A stretch of DNA of 57,756 nucleotides from Muribaculaceae bacterium (GTDB taxonomy: Bacteria; Bacteroidota; Bacteroidia; Bacteroidales; Muribaculaceae), in assembly GCA_009775265.1 (NCBI GenBank), contig VSPG01000010.1:1-57756 (forward strand). Direction: 5' to 3'. Both the position numbers and the translations under genes were made by a program. Below the pieces are notes generated by a model. The model saw only the letters and a list, made by a program, of their open reading frames with translations. It was not told the origin of the DNA and did not search any database. Below, piece by piece: positions 45,365 through 54,063 of this stretch (the first letter of the stretch is position 1; each line of letters opens with the position of its first letter).

Positions 45365-46128
45365 ACCGCATAGCAATAATAGGCACAGGCCACATGGGAG
45401 CACCCATAGCCCGCGCATTGTGGAAAGCGGGCCACAAAGTGGCCGTCATAAACCGTACCGCCGCAAAAGCCGAGGCTCTCGCATACGAATGCCCGGGCAT
45501 GGCCGTATATCACGACGCTGCAAGCGCATGCGCCGGAGCCGACATCGTGATACTGGCCGTAAAGCCGCACATCATACTGAAAGAATTGTCCAAAGCGAGG
45601 CATGCGTGTCCCTACGCATCCTTTGTGTCGCTCGCTCCGGGCATAACTCTCGCCGAACTCGAGGCATACGGCGCCAATAAAGCAATCCGGCTAATGCCAA
45701 ATGTCGCCATCGACAACGGCGAGGGCATGAGTTTCTTATGCCACAACGCGGAAGCCCACGCCGACGCGCAGCTGCTCGCACACAGCCTCGAGGCCACAGG
45801 GCGCGTGGCCGTAGTGGAAGAACGTCTGTTCGAGCCGGCCATGGCCGTCGCTTCCTGCGGCATTGCCTATGCACTGCGCTATGCAAGAGCCTCTGCCGAA
45901 GCCGCAATAGCTCTCGGTCTTACTCCCGCCGATGCCACCTCCTACATAGCACAGACACTCCGCGGCGCCGCTGCCATGCTCGACACCGGCATCCACCCCG
46001 AAGCACTCATCGACAGCGTGACCACACCGGGCGGCTCCACAATACGCGGACTAATGGCCATGGAACGCGCAGGATTCTCCGCCGCCGTGGCCGAAGGCCT
46101 GACGGCATGTGTATCACCACGTAAATAA
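45361..46128 (+). CDS. proC: Pyrroline-5-carboxylate reductase
   Basis: A 255-residue enzyme for the last step of proline synthesis. The N-terminal Rossmann fold shows RIAIIGTGHMGAPIARAL. VILAVKPHIILKEL follows the coenzyme-binding pattern. The C-terminal dimer domain has the family signature TTPGGSTIRGLMAME. The start overlaps the preceding stop (ATGA), and ssb follows after 7 bp. Confidence 0.93.
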   Translation: MNRIAIIGTGHMGAPIARALWKAGHKVAVINRTAAKAEALAYECPGMAVYHDAASACAGADIVILAVKPHIILKELSKARHACPYASFVSLAPGITLAELEAYGANKAIRLMPNVAIDNGEGMSFLCHNAEAHADAQLLAHSLEATGRVAVVEERLFEPAMAVASCGIAYALRYARASAEAAIALGLTPADATSYIAQTLRGAAAMLDTGIHPEALIDSVTTPGGSTIRGLMAMERAGFSAAVAEGLTACVSPRK

Positions 46129-46135
46129 CCACGCT

Positions 46136-46468
46136 ATGAACAAAGCCATACTAATGGGCAACGTAGGCGCCGACCCGAAAATGCGCTATGTGCAGACGCG
46201 CCTCGTGGCCGAGTTTTCGCTCGCGACGAACGAGCCTGCCTATACCACACCGGCCGGTGTTCAGATTCCGGAGCGCACCGAATGGCACAACATCGTGATG
46301 TGGGATGCCGCCGCCGAATTTGCCGAGAAATACATCCGCAAAGGCTCACGCCTGCTGCTCGAAGGCAAAATACGCACACGCTACTGGGAGGACCGCAACG
46401 CAATCAAGCACAGCACCACCTCGGTCTACGTCGATTCCTTCGAGTTGCTGCCGAGGGGCGGACAATAG
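46136..46468 (+). CDS. ssb: Short single-stranded DNA-binding protein
   Basis: A 110-residue OB-fold protein starting MNKAILMGNVGADPKMRYVQ, with EWHNIVMWDAAAEFAEKYIRKGSRLLLEGKI. It ends ELLPRGGQ directly after the fold, without the acidic, DDxPF-type C-terminal tail through which housekeeping SSB recruits partners. It may be an accessory SSB. The start was chosen at the Met that opens the OB-fold. Confidence 0.88.
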   Translation: MNKAILMGNVGADPKMRYVQTRLVAEFSLATNEPAYTTPAGVQIPERTEWHNIVMWDAAAEFAEKYIRKGSRLLLEGKIRTRYWEDRNAIKHSTTSVYVDSFELLPRGGQ

Positions 46469-46510
46469 CCCGGAGCCGTAGCTACGCAGCCCTGCCTTTC
46501 TGACATAACG

Positions 46511-46555
46511 AAAAACCACGGGCTGCGCGACCGCTGACGCGGCCATTGCCCGTGG
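46511..46555 (-). terminator. Terminator of the polysaccharide operon (minus strand)
   Basis: CCACGGGC (46516-46523) pairs with GCCCGTGG (46548-46555). Read on the minus strand the hairpin is followed by TTTTT. It lies about 100 bp past the last gene of the operon. Confidence 0.7.
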
Positions 46556-46651
46556 CTACAATCAAGACTTGCCGCTGACGCGGCTGCCAGGCGCTATGCG
46601 CCCATTTCATTTTATGGAGTACAGACCATATTGCCCCGCCGGTAATACGCG

Positions 46652-47758
46652 TTATTTTGCCTGATACAAGGAAATGTACTGCTCTACCATCTTGCCAGCG
46701 CTGAATTGTTCCGTAACACGTTTTTTGGCAGCAACGCCCATTTTCTTCCGCATTTCAGGATTTTCTATCAAGGTAACAATATTCCTAACGAACGAATCCT
46801 CATCGTTAGGTTCTGAAAGAAATCCTGTGACACCGTCTGCCACAACTTCAGGAATGCCCTCCACCGTAGTGGCCACGGACGGCAGTTCATAAAATCCGGC
46901 CTCCAGGAAAATAAGGCCGAAAGCCTCATATATCGACGTCATGGCGAAAATGTCGTGCGATGCATAATATTGAGCCGGATTATCGCTCCATCCCACCAGT
47001 TCCACATTCGTGTCCAACTTGTTCTCCGCGACAAAATCACGGCATTGCTGCATATACTCTCCGTCGCCTACGAATGTGAACACCGTCTCGGGATAAACAT
47101 CGCATACCTTTCTTGCCACACGGAGCAGCATCATGGGATTTTTTTGCATGTCAAGACGTCCGACGAACAATATCCTGACTTTTTTATCCGTGGAACGGCG
47201 CAATTCCAACTGCGGAAATTTAGAGAAATCAAGACCATTGTATATGGTGGATGTTTTCTTCCTGAACCACTTGAAATACTTCTGATAATAGCGGTTTACG
47301 ATAGTGATTTTGTGGGAAAATACAGATGCCGCCATTTCGCATGCCCAATAGAACTGCCAGCGCGGGAAACAGATGAAGCGGTGGAATGCAAGACCGTGCA
47401 CGGTGTGCACCACCTTCGGAACGCGGGCACACCGTGCCGCTATACGGCCTACGATGCCCGGCTTTGTCGAATTCGTATGCACGATGTCAAAGCCTTCCTT
47501 CCTGCAGAGACGATATATTTCCTTCATTGCGCGAAAATCGCACAAGGGAGAAATCTCACGCTTAAGGTTGTCTGAAAAAATGACTTTAGCACCGGTGGCT
47601 TCAAACTCACGCACACATTCGTCAAAACTGCCGCAATCGGTTTCATTGCTGAACATCACGGTTTTATCATATTCCGGCGGCAAAGATTTGAATATTTCCA
47701 ACGACACACGCTGCACTCCGGATAGCTTCGGGAGCACCTGGACATGAAGGATTTTCAT
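46652..47758 (-). CDS. GT4-type glycosyltransferase
   Basis: A 368-residue GT-B enzyme, last gene of the polysaccharide operon. The N terminus reads MKILHVQVLPKLSGVQRVSLEIF; the C-terminal domain has RILFVGRLDMQKNPMMLLRV and EAFGLIFLEAGFYELPSVATT, with the Glu motif for the nucleotide sugar. The start at 47758 begins the canonical first strand; the frame is open further upstream but without homology-like sequence. It is 31 bp from the preceding GT4 gene. Confidence 0.88.
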   Translation of the reverse strand: MKILHVQVLPKLSGVQRVSLEIFKSLPPEYDKTVMFSNETDCGSFDECVREFEATGAKVIFSDNLKREISPLCDFRAMKEIYRLCRKEGFDIVHTNSTKPGIVGRIAARCARVPKVVHTVHGLAFHRFICFPRWQFYWACEMAASVFSHKITIVNRYYQKYFKWFRKKTSTIYNGLDFSKFPQLELRRSTDKKVRILFVGRLDMQKNPMMLLRVARKVCDVYPETVFTFVGDGEYMQQCRDFVAENKLDTNVELVGWSDNPAQYYASHDIFAMTSIYEAFGLIFLEAGFYELPSVATTVEGIPEVVADGVTGFLSEPNDEDSFVRNIVTLIENPEMRKKMGVAAKKRVTEQFSAGKMVEQYISLYQAK

Positions 47759-47789
47759 GAAAGTTTGTCTAAAAAGAAATGTATAGGCT

Positions 47790-48869
47790 TTATGTCGGCA
47801 GCGACTCGAACAGGCCACGCCATAGAGGATAAATGCTTTCTTCACTGTAGCGGGACGGAATCGCACGACTACGCTCCCGATAATGCAGCCACGCCGGCTC
47901 GTCTTCAAGAAGCCGTAGCATGGCGTCGGCCAAACCTGCCACGTCATTGTCCGCGACAAGGATTCCGCCATCGTCGGCCAGAATGTCTCTCGGGCCGTTG
48001 GGGCAATCGAATGCTATCAACGGCAGGCCGAACGAAGCCGCCTCGACAAGCACGAGTCCGAAGCCCTCGATGCGCGACGGGAGCACATAAAAAGCTTTGC
48101 CGGCATACACTTGGCCGGGGTCCGTGCAGAATCCGTGCAGAAACACATTGGACGAAAGCCCCGCTCTGTCTATCTGCTGCCGGAGCGCGTCTCTTTCGTC
48201 GCCGTCGCCATAAATGTGCAGCACAGCATTATTATGGCACGACACAACGGCACGCATGGCTTCAATCAGCCTGTCGAAACCTTTATGATGTTCAAGACGC
48301 CCCACCGAAACAATATTGGGGCAGTAGGATGCCTGCTGCCTCGGCCCGTCGTCGAAGCCGACAATATTAGGAATCATGAACACCCGCCTGCAGAATCTGT
48401 CGTAGATTTCCTTGTCGGATGAATTTATGACGACAAGAGCGCCGGCAAACCGGTATATAGCGTTCGAGACAAGCCGAACTCCGCGGCCATAATAATCATA
48501 GGAAGTGTGCTCGCAGGCTACAGCTTTCGTGCTCGTGCCGCAGCATGCCGTTATGCCCATGAACGACATGGGAAAGCTCTGGCACAGCAACACATCGAAC
48601 TTCTCCCTGCGCACAACACGACGCAATTCCGAAATGAGAGAAACGTAGTTTTTAATTCTCTGCATCCTGCCCGCGAGTGTCGCACTCCGGCTGAGATACA
48701 GCATGTCCACATCAGCATTGAAGTGAAACGATGTGCAGTCGTTGCTCTTGTAGCACGACACTATGGCGACATCGTGTCCGTTGCGGCAGAACACATCGGA
48801 CAGCGTAGCCGTGATTTTTTCAGTGCCTCCCGTGCGGGTTATGTCATTGATAAGAATGCCGATTTTCAT
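47790..48869 (-). CDS. GT4-type glycosyltransferase
   Basis: A 359-residue GT-B enzyme. It opens MKIGILINDITRTGGTEKITATL with the GG donor loop. The C-terminal domain shows NIVSVGRLEHHKGFDRLIEA and EGFGLVLVEAASFGLPLIAFDC, followed by PNGPRDIL as in GT4 capsule enzymes. It overlaps the polymerase gene by 26 bp. Confidence 0.9.
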   Translation of the reverse strand: MKIGILINDITRTGGTEKITATLSDVFCRNGHDVAIVSCYKSNDCTSFHFNADVDMLYLSRSATLAGRMQRIKNYVSLISELRRVVRREKFDVLLCQSFPMSFMGITACCGTSTKAVACEHTSYDYYGRGVRLVSNAIYRFAGALVVINSSDKEIYDRFCRRVFMIPNIVGFDDGPRQQASYCPNIVSVGRLEHHKGFDRLIEAMRAVVSCHNNAVLHIYGDGDERDALRQQIDRAGLSSNVFLHGFCTDPGQVYAGKAFYVLPSRIEGFGLVLVEAASFGLPLIAFDCPNGPRDILADDGGILVADNDVAGLADAMLRLLEDEPAWLHYRERSRAIPSRYSEESIYPLWRGLFESLPT

Positions 48870-50046
48870 TGCGGACAGCTTTTACCGAGAAAAATGCAGC
48901 TATCATATAGAACATGTAGTTTATGTCTATGAAGCCTTTTATGTTGAGCACAAGCATGTAAATGAGCAACGTGACGAGCAGGTTGCGTATGTTGCGGTCG
49001 CGGCCGGATGCCTCATAGGCGACTTTGCATATATACATCTGCAACAGCCAGTAGGCCAGCGAGCCAAGCACACCCCAGTAGAAAAGATGGCGTATAAAGC
49101 CGGCATCTGAATGCATGTAGTACGAGCCGTCGGGATTAAGCATCCGGGAGTCGCCTATGAACAGACTGGTTAACGTGTCCGGCAATACATACATGGTGAG
49201 CAGCTGGTTGGACGACGCCGTTTCCAGTTCGCCTTTCTCAAGATAGGCAAATACGAACTCAAAAGCCCATCCGAGGTTCATGTACTGCGAAGCATACACA
49301 ACAAACAGAGCCATTGACGCTGCTCCTACGATAAACAGTTTCAATGTTATTGACAGCAGTCTTTTCCTGTCGCGCGACGAACCGTTGAACAAAAGATAAA
49401 GACCCGCGAAACCGCAAATAGTGGTGCGTGCGATGAACATGCCCGACACTAAAATAATCAGGAAACTAAGAATGCACTTAGTTGAAGAAATATGGCCTGT
49501 CTTGCCGAGATAAAGACTGAGTATGAGTCCTATGCCGGAGATGGCGCCACCATGGAAGAAATTGCCGTCGCCAAGCCCTACGGCCCTTGTCTTGCTCACC
49601 ATCATGCCATGCACCAACTCCAGGTTGCTCAACTTCTGGACATAATACATTGCGGTCTGCAAAGGCGAGATTCCCAAAGCGGCCAGCGATATGATATTAT
49701 GGACAAGTATGCAGACCAATATCAGATTCAAAAAATCATTGATACTTATATTCCGGTTTCTTACCAAGGTCTTTGCAATAAAGAAAGCGCCGAACACATA
49801 CAGCAGATTCAACACCAGATATTGGAAGAACCAATAGTCAAAATATCTGTTAATCAAGGAAAATATTATGGCAATGAAGATACATGCCAAGATTCCGGAG
49901 ATAATTTTGACGCCCGGCCTCGGAATTTTGTTTTTCAAAAACCAAAGCAGTCCTATAACGCTTATAATAAGCCTCGTCCTTATAGTGCCAGGAATAAAGG
50001 AGAAGCAGATATTATAAATAAAAAGAAAAACTACTGCGAAAAGCAT
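48844..50046 (-). CDS. O-antigen/capsule polymerase (Wzy-like)
   Basis: A 400-residue very hydrophobic protein with about ten to twelve membrane helices. It has a larger extracytoplasmic loop at about residues 255-310 (containing LTMYVLPDTLTSLFIGDSRMLNPDGSYYMHSDAGF), typical of Wzy proteins that join repeat units in the periplasm. Sequence conservation in this family is low, so the call rests on topology and its place between flippase and glycosyltransferase genes. Confidence 0.75.
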   Translation of the reverse strand: MLFAVVFLFIYNICFSFIPGTIRTRLIISVIGLLWFLKNKIPRPGVKIISGILACIFIAIIFSLINRYFDYWFFQYLVLNLLYVFGAFFIAKTLVRNRNISINDFLNLILVCILVHNIISLAALGISPLQTAMYYVQKLSNLELVHGMMVSKTRAVGLGDGNFFHGGAISGIGLILSLYLGKTGHISSTKCILSFLIILVSGMFIARTTICGFAGLYLLFNGSSRDRKRLLSITLKLFIVGAASMALFVVYASQYMNLGWAFEFVFAYLEKGELETASSNQLLTMYVLPDTLTSLFIGDSRMLNPDGSYYMHSDAGFIRHLFYWGVLGSLAYWLLQMYICKVAYEASGRDRNIRNLLVTLLIYMLVLNIKGFIDINYMFYMIAAFFSVKAVRNENRHSYQ

Positions 50047-50057
50047 CTGTTATTGAA

Positions 50058-51047
50058 TTACCATGCTATAGGCTTCTTCAGCCCGAACAGTATCGCCGCA
50101 TAGCGGCACTTGTCTTTGAACGAAAATCTGAAAAAATGCCCTGCCGCGACAGCCCGGAAAAATGTCCGCGCCACCGATTCCGTGCGCGAAAAATAATAGG
50201 TACGGAGAAACACCGTCAGAGCCAACCGGTTTGCCGCATCGTGTTTCGGAATACGGCGCGCCACCCGGCGCACATCGGCGTCCGTGGCCGAATCCGGAGC
50301 AAAATCATCTATTCCATTGCTTAAAAGCCATTTTTTTATAATCCTGCGCCTTACAGCAAGCCCCAGGGCCACCTGTGCGGTGTTCGATTTCTTTGACACC
50401 TGGGATGCCGACAGACGATAGCCGTACAGTTTCTGCCCTATGTTCGCAAACTTTCCGAAGTCATAAAGCTGTTCCCAAAGCCTATAGTCCTGCCCTTGGC
50501 GGTATGCCTCGTCATAGCTTATGGAATTGGCCTCAAGCACTTCTCGACGGATCATCACCGTAGGATGCGCAAAGCCGGAATTGGATAGCATCTGAGCCTT
50601 TATTTCTTCATCAGATTCGTGTATCCAGTCGGAATACGTCGCGACCGGCACATCGCCGAAATAATTGATGTCGGTTCCGCACACAACCACGTCGGGATGG
50701 GCGTCCATATATGCCACCTGTTTTTCGAAGCGTGTACTATGCGACACATCGTCGGCATCCATCCGGGCCACGTAGCGCCCCCGGCACTCGCGCAGGCCAA
50801 TGTTAAGAGATTTAGTCAGGCCGATGTTTTCGGGATTACGGATTATGTGTATCCGTCTGTCGCCCGTGGCTGATTCTCTCAAAAAGCCGTCAAGTTCTTC
50901 TCTTTCGGGATTGTCGTTGACGATTATGAACTCAAAATCGGTGTATGTCTGTTGCAATATCGAGCCGACAGCTTCACGAAGCCATTCCAAAGGCTCGCCG
51001 TACACGCTCATCAGCACCGACACTGCCGGGGTGTTCGAAAAAGACAT
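50058..51047 (-). CDS. GT2-type glycosyltransferase
   Basis: A 329-residue GT-A enzyme. The start is SVLMSVYGEPLEWLREAVGSIL; donor-site residues are VNDNPEREELDGF and the DXD motif in ARMDADDVSHSTRFEKQV; the catalytic region is YRQGQDYRLWEQL. A charged C-terminal part may be membrane-associated. A MITE lies directly upstream, so its transcription may depend on read-through or on the element. Confidence 0.9.
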   Translation of the reverse strand: MSFSNTPAVSVLMSVYGEPLEWLREAVGSILQQTYTDFEFIIVNDNPEREELDGFLRESATGDRRIHIIRNPENIGLTKSLNIGLRECRGRYVARMDADDVSHSTRFEKQVAYMDAHPDVVVCGTDINYFGDVPVATYSDWIHESDEEIKAQMLSNSGFAHPTVMIRREVLEANSISYDEAYRQGQDYRLWEQLYDFGKFANIGQKLYGYRLSASQVSKKSNTAQVALGLAVRRRIIKKWLLSNGIDDFAPDSATDADVRRVARRIPKHDAANRLALTVFLRTYYFSRTESVARTFFRAVAAGHFFRFSFKDKCRYAAILFGLKKPIAW

Positions 51048-51068
51048 AGTAATAATCTGCGTATTTTA

Positions 51069-51379
51069 GAGGTTGTTTAATAATCATTGTTAACGACAGG
51101 GTGGTGTATTTTATGTTAAGGTGCAGTTTATGAGGAGGGAGCAATGGGGTTCCATTGTGACCGACGAGTAAATGCGCATTAACATAAAAGACGCCATGCA
51201 GAAGTAATTTTAAAGTTCTGTTAAGGTTCTAAACAATGGAATTAGCGACGCCTCCGAAATTTTTGAGCGTCTTTATCCCTTTGCTTCAGTCGCATAGCAC
51301 GCTATGCTCCTTCGCCGCAGGAATAAATCCGTCTGAAAAATTTCGGCCCTGTCATTAACAAGCATTATTAAACAACCTC
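51069..51379 (+). mobile_element. 311 bp MITE, copy 3
   Basis: Third copy, in the same orientation as copy 1, flanked by TTA (51066-51068, 51380-51382). It sits inside the polysaccharide operon between the acyltransferase and GT2 genes. The right TTA is the stop codon (TAA) of the acyltransferase gene. The minus strand carries TACTTCTG, one change away from a -7 box; copy 1 has the exact TACTTTTG, so an ancestral outward promoter is possible. Confidence 0.85.
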
Positions 51380-52414
51380 TTAATTCTTTATGTTAATTTT
51401 CGGGGACAAATATTTCCATAGCCATTTTCTCGGCTGATCCAAAAGAACTGCCAAGAGGAATATCCCTACCAATGCAGCCCCCATAACAGCCAGACAGCTC
51501 AACCCCGAATAATTTTCGTAAAAAAACTGCATGGACGGAATAAATACTTTCCTCATTATAAAAGGATTCCCATGAAACAGGTACACCGCGAACGACGAAG
51601 CGCCTAACCAGTTTATCACTTTGCTGTAACCTATATTAAGGTTTTTAAAATACAACAGAAGCCCTAACGCGCCCAATATTACCAATGGATTGTCGTAGTT
51701 TAAGACCGGAAGCGACTGATGCGTATAGTACTGCTGTATGTACCCGATGGTATTCAACACCACACTGGCCAAATAAATTACCCCCCCCCATTTATAAAAC
51801 ACTATACCATAGCGCCTTACATATGCAGCCAAAAGATATAGCCCAATAAATGAAAATGCTGAATAGCCGTGGTATATAAACCGGGCGGAAGCGGAGCAAC
51901 CATAAAGCGTATGGAAAATATAAAAGGCTATCAACGTGTTTCTAAATACTTTTTCGCCGGATGTCTCAATAAACTTATTCAATACAGGGGATATGACATA
52001 TAGCCCTATATAAGCCTTTATGAACCAATCATCTTCTTTTGTCAGACACAGACATTGCGCTATACCCCTGATGCTTAGTTCCGCATCGCCTTTTATGAGG
52101 AATAGCAGATACAGCCCCACATAGAAAAAAAGGCACTGGAAAGCAAACTGAGAAAAAGACTTGAAAGAAGGCCTTATTCCGAACCAACCGGATATTAGAA
52201 TGAATACATTGACGCATACAATGGAAATGGACTCAAATAAAACTTTGGTCGTAACAGGCAGCCAGTCGGCATAGTAGTCTTCAGGAGAAGGCAGACCTGT
52301 AGACAAAAAGTCGGCGTGAATCACAATAACTAAAAACATTGCCAATATCCTGAGCAACTCAAAGTTGGATTGCCGTGGCCCTATAGTTATAGAATTAATT
52401 TCAGAGGTACTCAT
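51380..52414 (-). CDS. Acyltransferase 3 family membrane protein with a G9 tract
   Basis: A 344-residue membrane acyltransferase that would add acetyl or another acyl group to the polysaccharide. The family opening NFELLRILAMFLVIVIH (Arg and His conserved) and about ten helices are visible. The coding strand has nine consecutive G at plus positions 51781-51789, read in frame as Lys-Trp-Gly-Gly-Val. Such a tract is prone to slippage, which would shift the frame. The gene is AT-rich like its upstream neighbour. The stop codon coincides with the TTA bordering the MITE. Confidence 0.87.
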   Translation of the reverse strand: MSTSEINSITIGPRQSNFELLRILAMFLVIVIHADFLSTGLPSPEDYYADWLPVTTKVLFESISIVCVNVFILISGWFGIRPSFKSFSQFAFQCLFFYVGLYLLFLIKGDAELSIRGIAQCLCLTKEDDWFIKAYIGLYVISPVLNKFIETSGEKVFRNTLIAFYIFHTLYGCSASARFIYHGYSAFSFIGLYLLAAYVRRYGIVFYKWGGVIYLASVVLNTIGYIQQYYTHQSLPVLNYDNPLVILGALGLLLYFKNLNIGYSKVINWLGASSFAVYLFHGNPFIMRKVFIPSMQFFYENYSGLSCLAVMGAALVGIFLLAVLLDQPRKWLWKYLSPKINIKN

Positions 52415-52449
52415 AGTATATTTTTATTGTATTGCAGCCTAACTTTATA

Positions 52450-53451
52450 TCACGATATGTTAGATTCAATAAAATTCAGGAATTCCTTAGGCGAAAGTTT
52501 CTCCTTATAATGGTAGTCTACTGTTTCTCCAGGCACTATTCCTGAAAGAAAACCGACGTCAATATCATTAGGATTACGAAAAAACGAGACACACGATTGC
52601 GAATAAAATGGCGCTTGCATAATATATGAATTGTCGGTAAGCAATTTACGTCCATACGCAACGGCCTCCAATGTTCTCACTGTATAACCGGTACCTCCCT
52701 TTTGTAATATTTCAAGAATGCAACCTGCATTCTTTACATTTTGCAAATTTTCATCATATGACAATTTAATTCCATCAAGATACGTAATCTCATTGGAAAC
52801 TATACGTTTATCTTCAGGCACATTGGAAAGAATGAAATTTAGTGAAAGGCCATGTCGTTTCAAGCAATAGAAAACATCCATTATTTTTTCAAGACGGTCT
52901 TTTGCTTGCCCGATAAAATACACATCGACATTCTTATCTGATTTATTTTCAAATTTAGGTTCGTGGACTGAATATGGTACATTATGGTATACAATTCCAT
53001 ACTTTTCAGCATCCTTAAAATCAAACGAAACCACAAAATCCGACTCCTTTTTAATATATTCCATGTCAACCGGCGCATTCGTGTATCGCATAACTTTAGC
53101 ATCCACTAAATCGCTGAAAACCACGACAATTTTAGAATGCGGATATTTGGCACGTATATGCGATATCACGCCATTATTCATTAAATACCAATCATAAAAT
53201 ATGATAAAACATAAAGGCCTCGGCTCGTCAAATTTAGTATTGTAATACAAATAATTCCACCATTTTTTTCCTGGAATAGAGACTATAGTATTAATTAATT
53301 GATTAGTATGAATCCTGTGTATTAAATTTAACACATGGTTCTCTACAGGTCTTTTATAATATTTGACATTAGACAGACCGATTATATCAGAATATGCATG
53401 CCGATATAAATCCCATCCTGACCCTAATATTATATAATTATACCTATACAT
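52450..53451 (-). CDS. Putative glycosyltransferase, AT-rich
   Basis: A 333-residue soluble protein with the look of a GT-B enzyme. Segments include SKIVVVFSDLVDAK, NVDVYFIGQAKDRLEKIMDV (start of the second Rossmann-like domain) and KGGTGYTVRTLEAVAYGRKLLTDN, which matches the donor-site Glu region of several capsule transferases. I do not recognise a precise family. It is markedly AT-rich compared with the rest of the window, which suggests acquisition by transfer. The next gene lies immediately upstream (53452). Confidence 0.65.
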   Translation of the reverse strand: MYRYNYIILGSGWDLYRHAYSDIIGLSNVKYYKRPVENHVLNLIHRIHTNQLINTIVSIPGKKWWNYLYYNTKFDEPRPLCFIIFYDWYLMNNGVISHIRAKYPHSKIVVVFSDLVDAKVMRYTNAPVDMEYIKKESDFVVSFDFKDAEKYGIVYHNVPYSVHEPKFENKSDKNVDVYFIGQAKDRLEKIMDVFYCLKRHGLSLNFILSNVPEDKRIVSNEITYLDGIKLSYDENLQNVKNAGCILEILQKGGTGYTVRTLEAVAYGRKLLTDNSYIMQAPFYSQSCVSFFRNPNDIDVGFLSGIVPGETVDYHYKEKLSPKEFLNFIESNIS

Positions 53452-54060
53452 TTATTTGCTTAAATCCAAAAATGAACCATTATGAGAAGTGCGCTCCCAA
53501 CAACCTGTTGTGGTATTGTAGCGCTTTACCACGCGTGCGGGGATGCCGACTGCCACGCTATAGTCAGGTATGTCGCGGTTCACAACTGCGTTGGCACCGA
53601 TAACACAATGTTTGCCGATATTGCATCCCAGCACTGCCACCCCTGCTCCAAGCCATGAACCTTCGCCTATACGAACAGTGCCTATCTGCTGCTGAGGCTG
53701 GTCTTTCACAGGGACATTTATGTCGGTGTAGCCGTGCATGTTATCTGAGATATAGCAACGAGCGGCTGTAAGCACATTGTCCTCGATTACAATGCTTTTT
53801 GTTGCATAAATTTCGTTATCCATGCCTATGCTGCAATTCTTTCCGATTCTGCATTCAGGATTTTTTTCGCCTGTAATCGTAGAAGCTACAATCCATGCGT
53901 TTTTCATAATTTGTGTGCCACTGCCTATTGACAATCCTTTGCCTTTTATGCAGAAGCAATCAGCTATATAAACTCCGTTTTCAATGGTTGCGCCGCTGCG
54001 ACGGCAGCGGTGCAACCTCAGCATATGCTGAATTTTTCGCACAAATCTCGTTATTAACAT
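53452..54060 (-). CDS. Hexapeptide-repeat acyltransferase (O-acetyltransferase)
   Basis: A 202-residue left-handed beta-helix protein. Hexapeptide turns are visible throughout (GATIENGVYIADCFCI, IGKNCSIGMDNEIYATKSIVIEDNV, VLGCNIGKHCVIGANAVVNRDIP). The family His is in SDNMHGYTD. It probably acetylates a sugar of the repeat unit. The stop abuts the following gene's start with no gap. Confidence 0.85.
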   Translation of the reverse strand: MLITRFVRKIQHMLRLHRCRRSGATIENGVYIADCFCIKGKGLSIGSGTQIMKNAWIVASTITGEKNPECRIGKNCSIGMDNEIYATKSIVIEDNVLTAARCYISDNMHGYTDINVPVKDQPQQQIGTVRIGEGSWLGAGVAVLGCNIGKHCVIGANAVVNRDIPDYSVAVGIPARVVKRYNTTTGCWERTSHNGSFLDLSK

Positions 54061-54063
54061 ATT

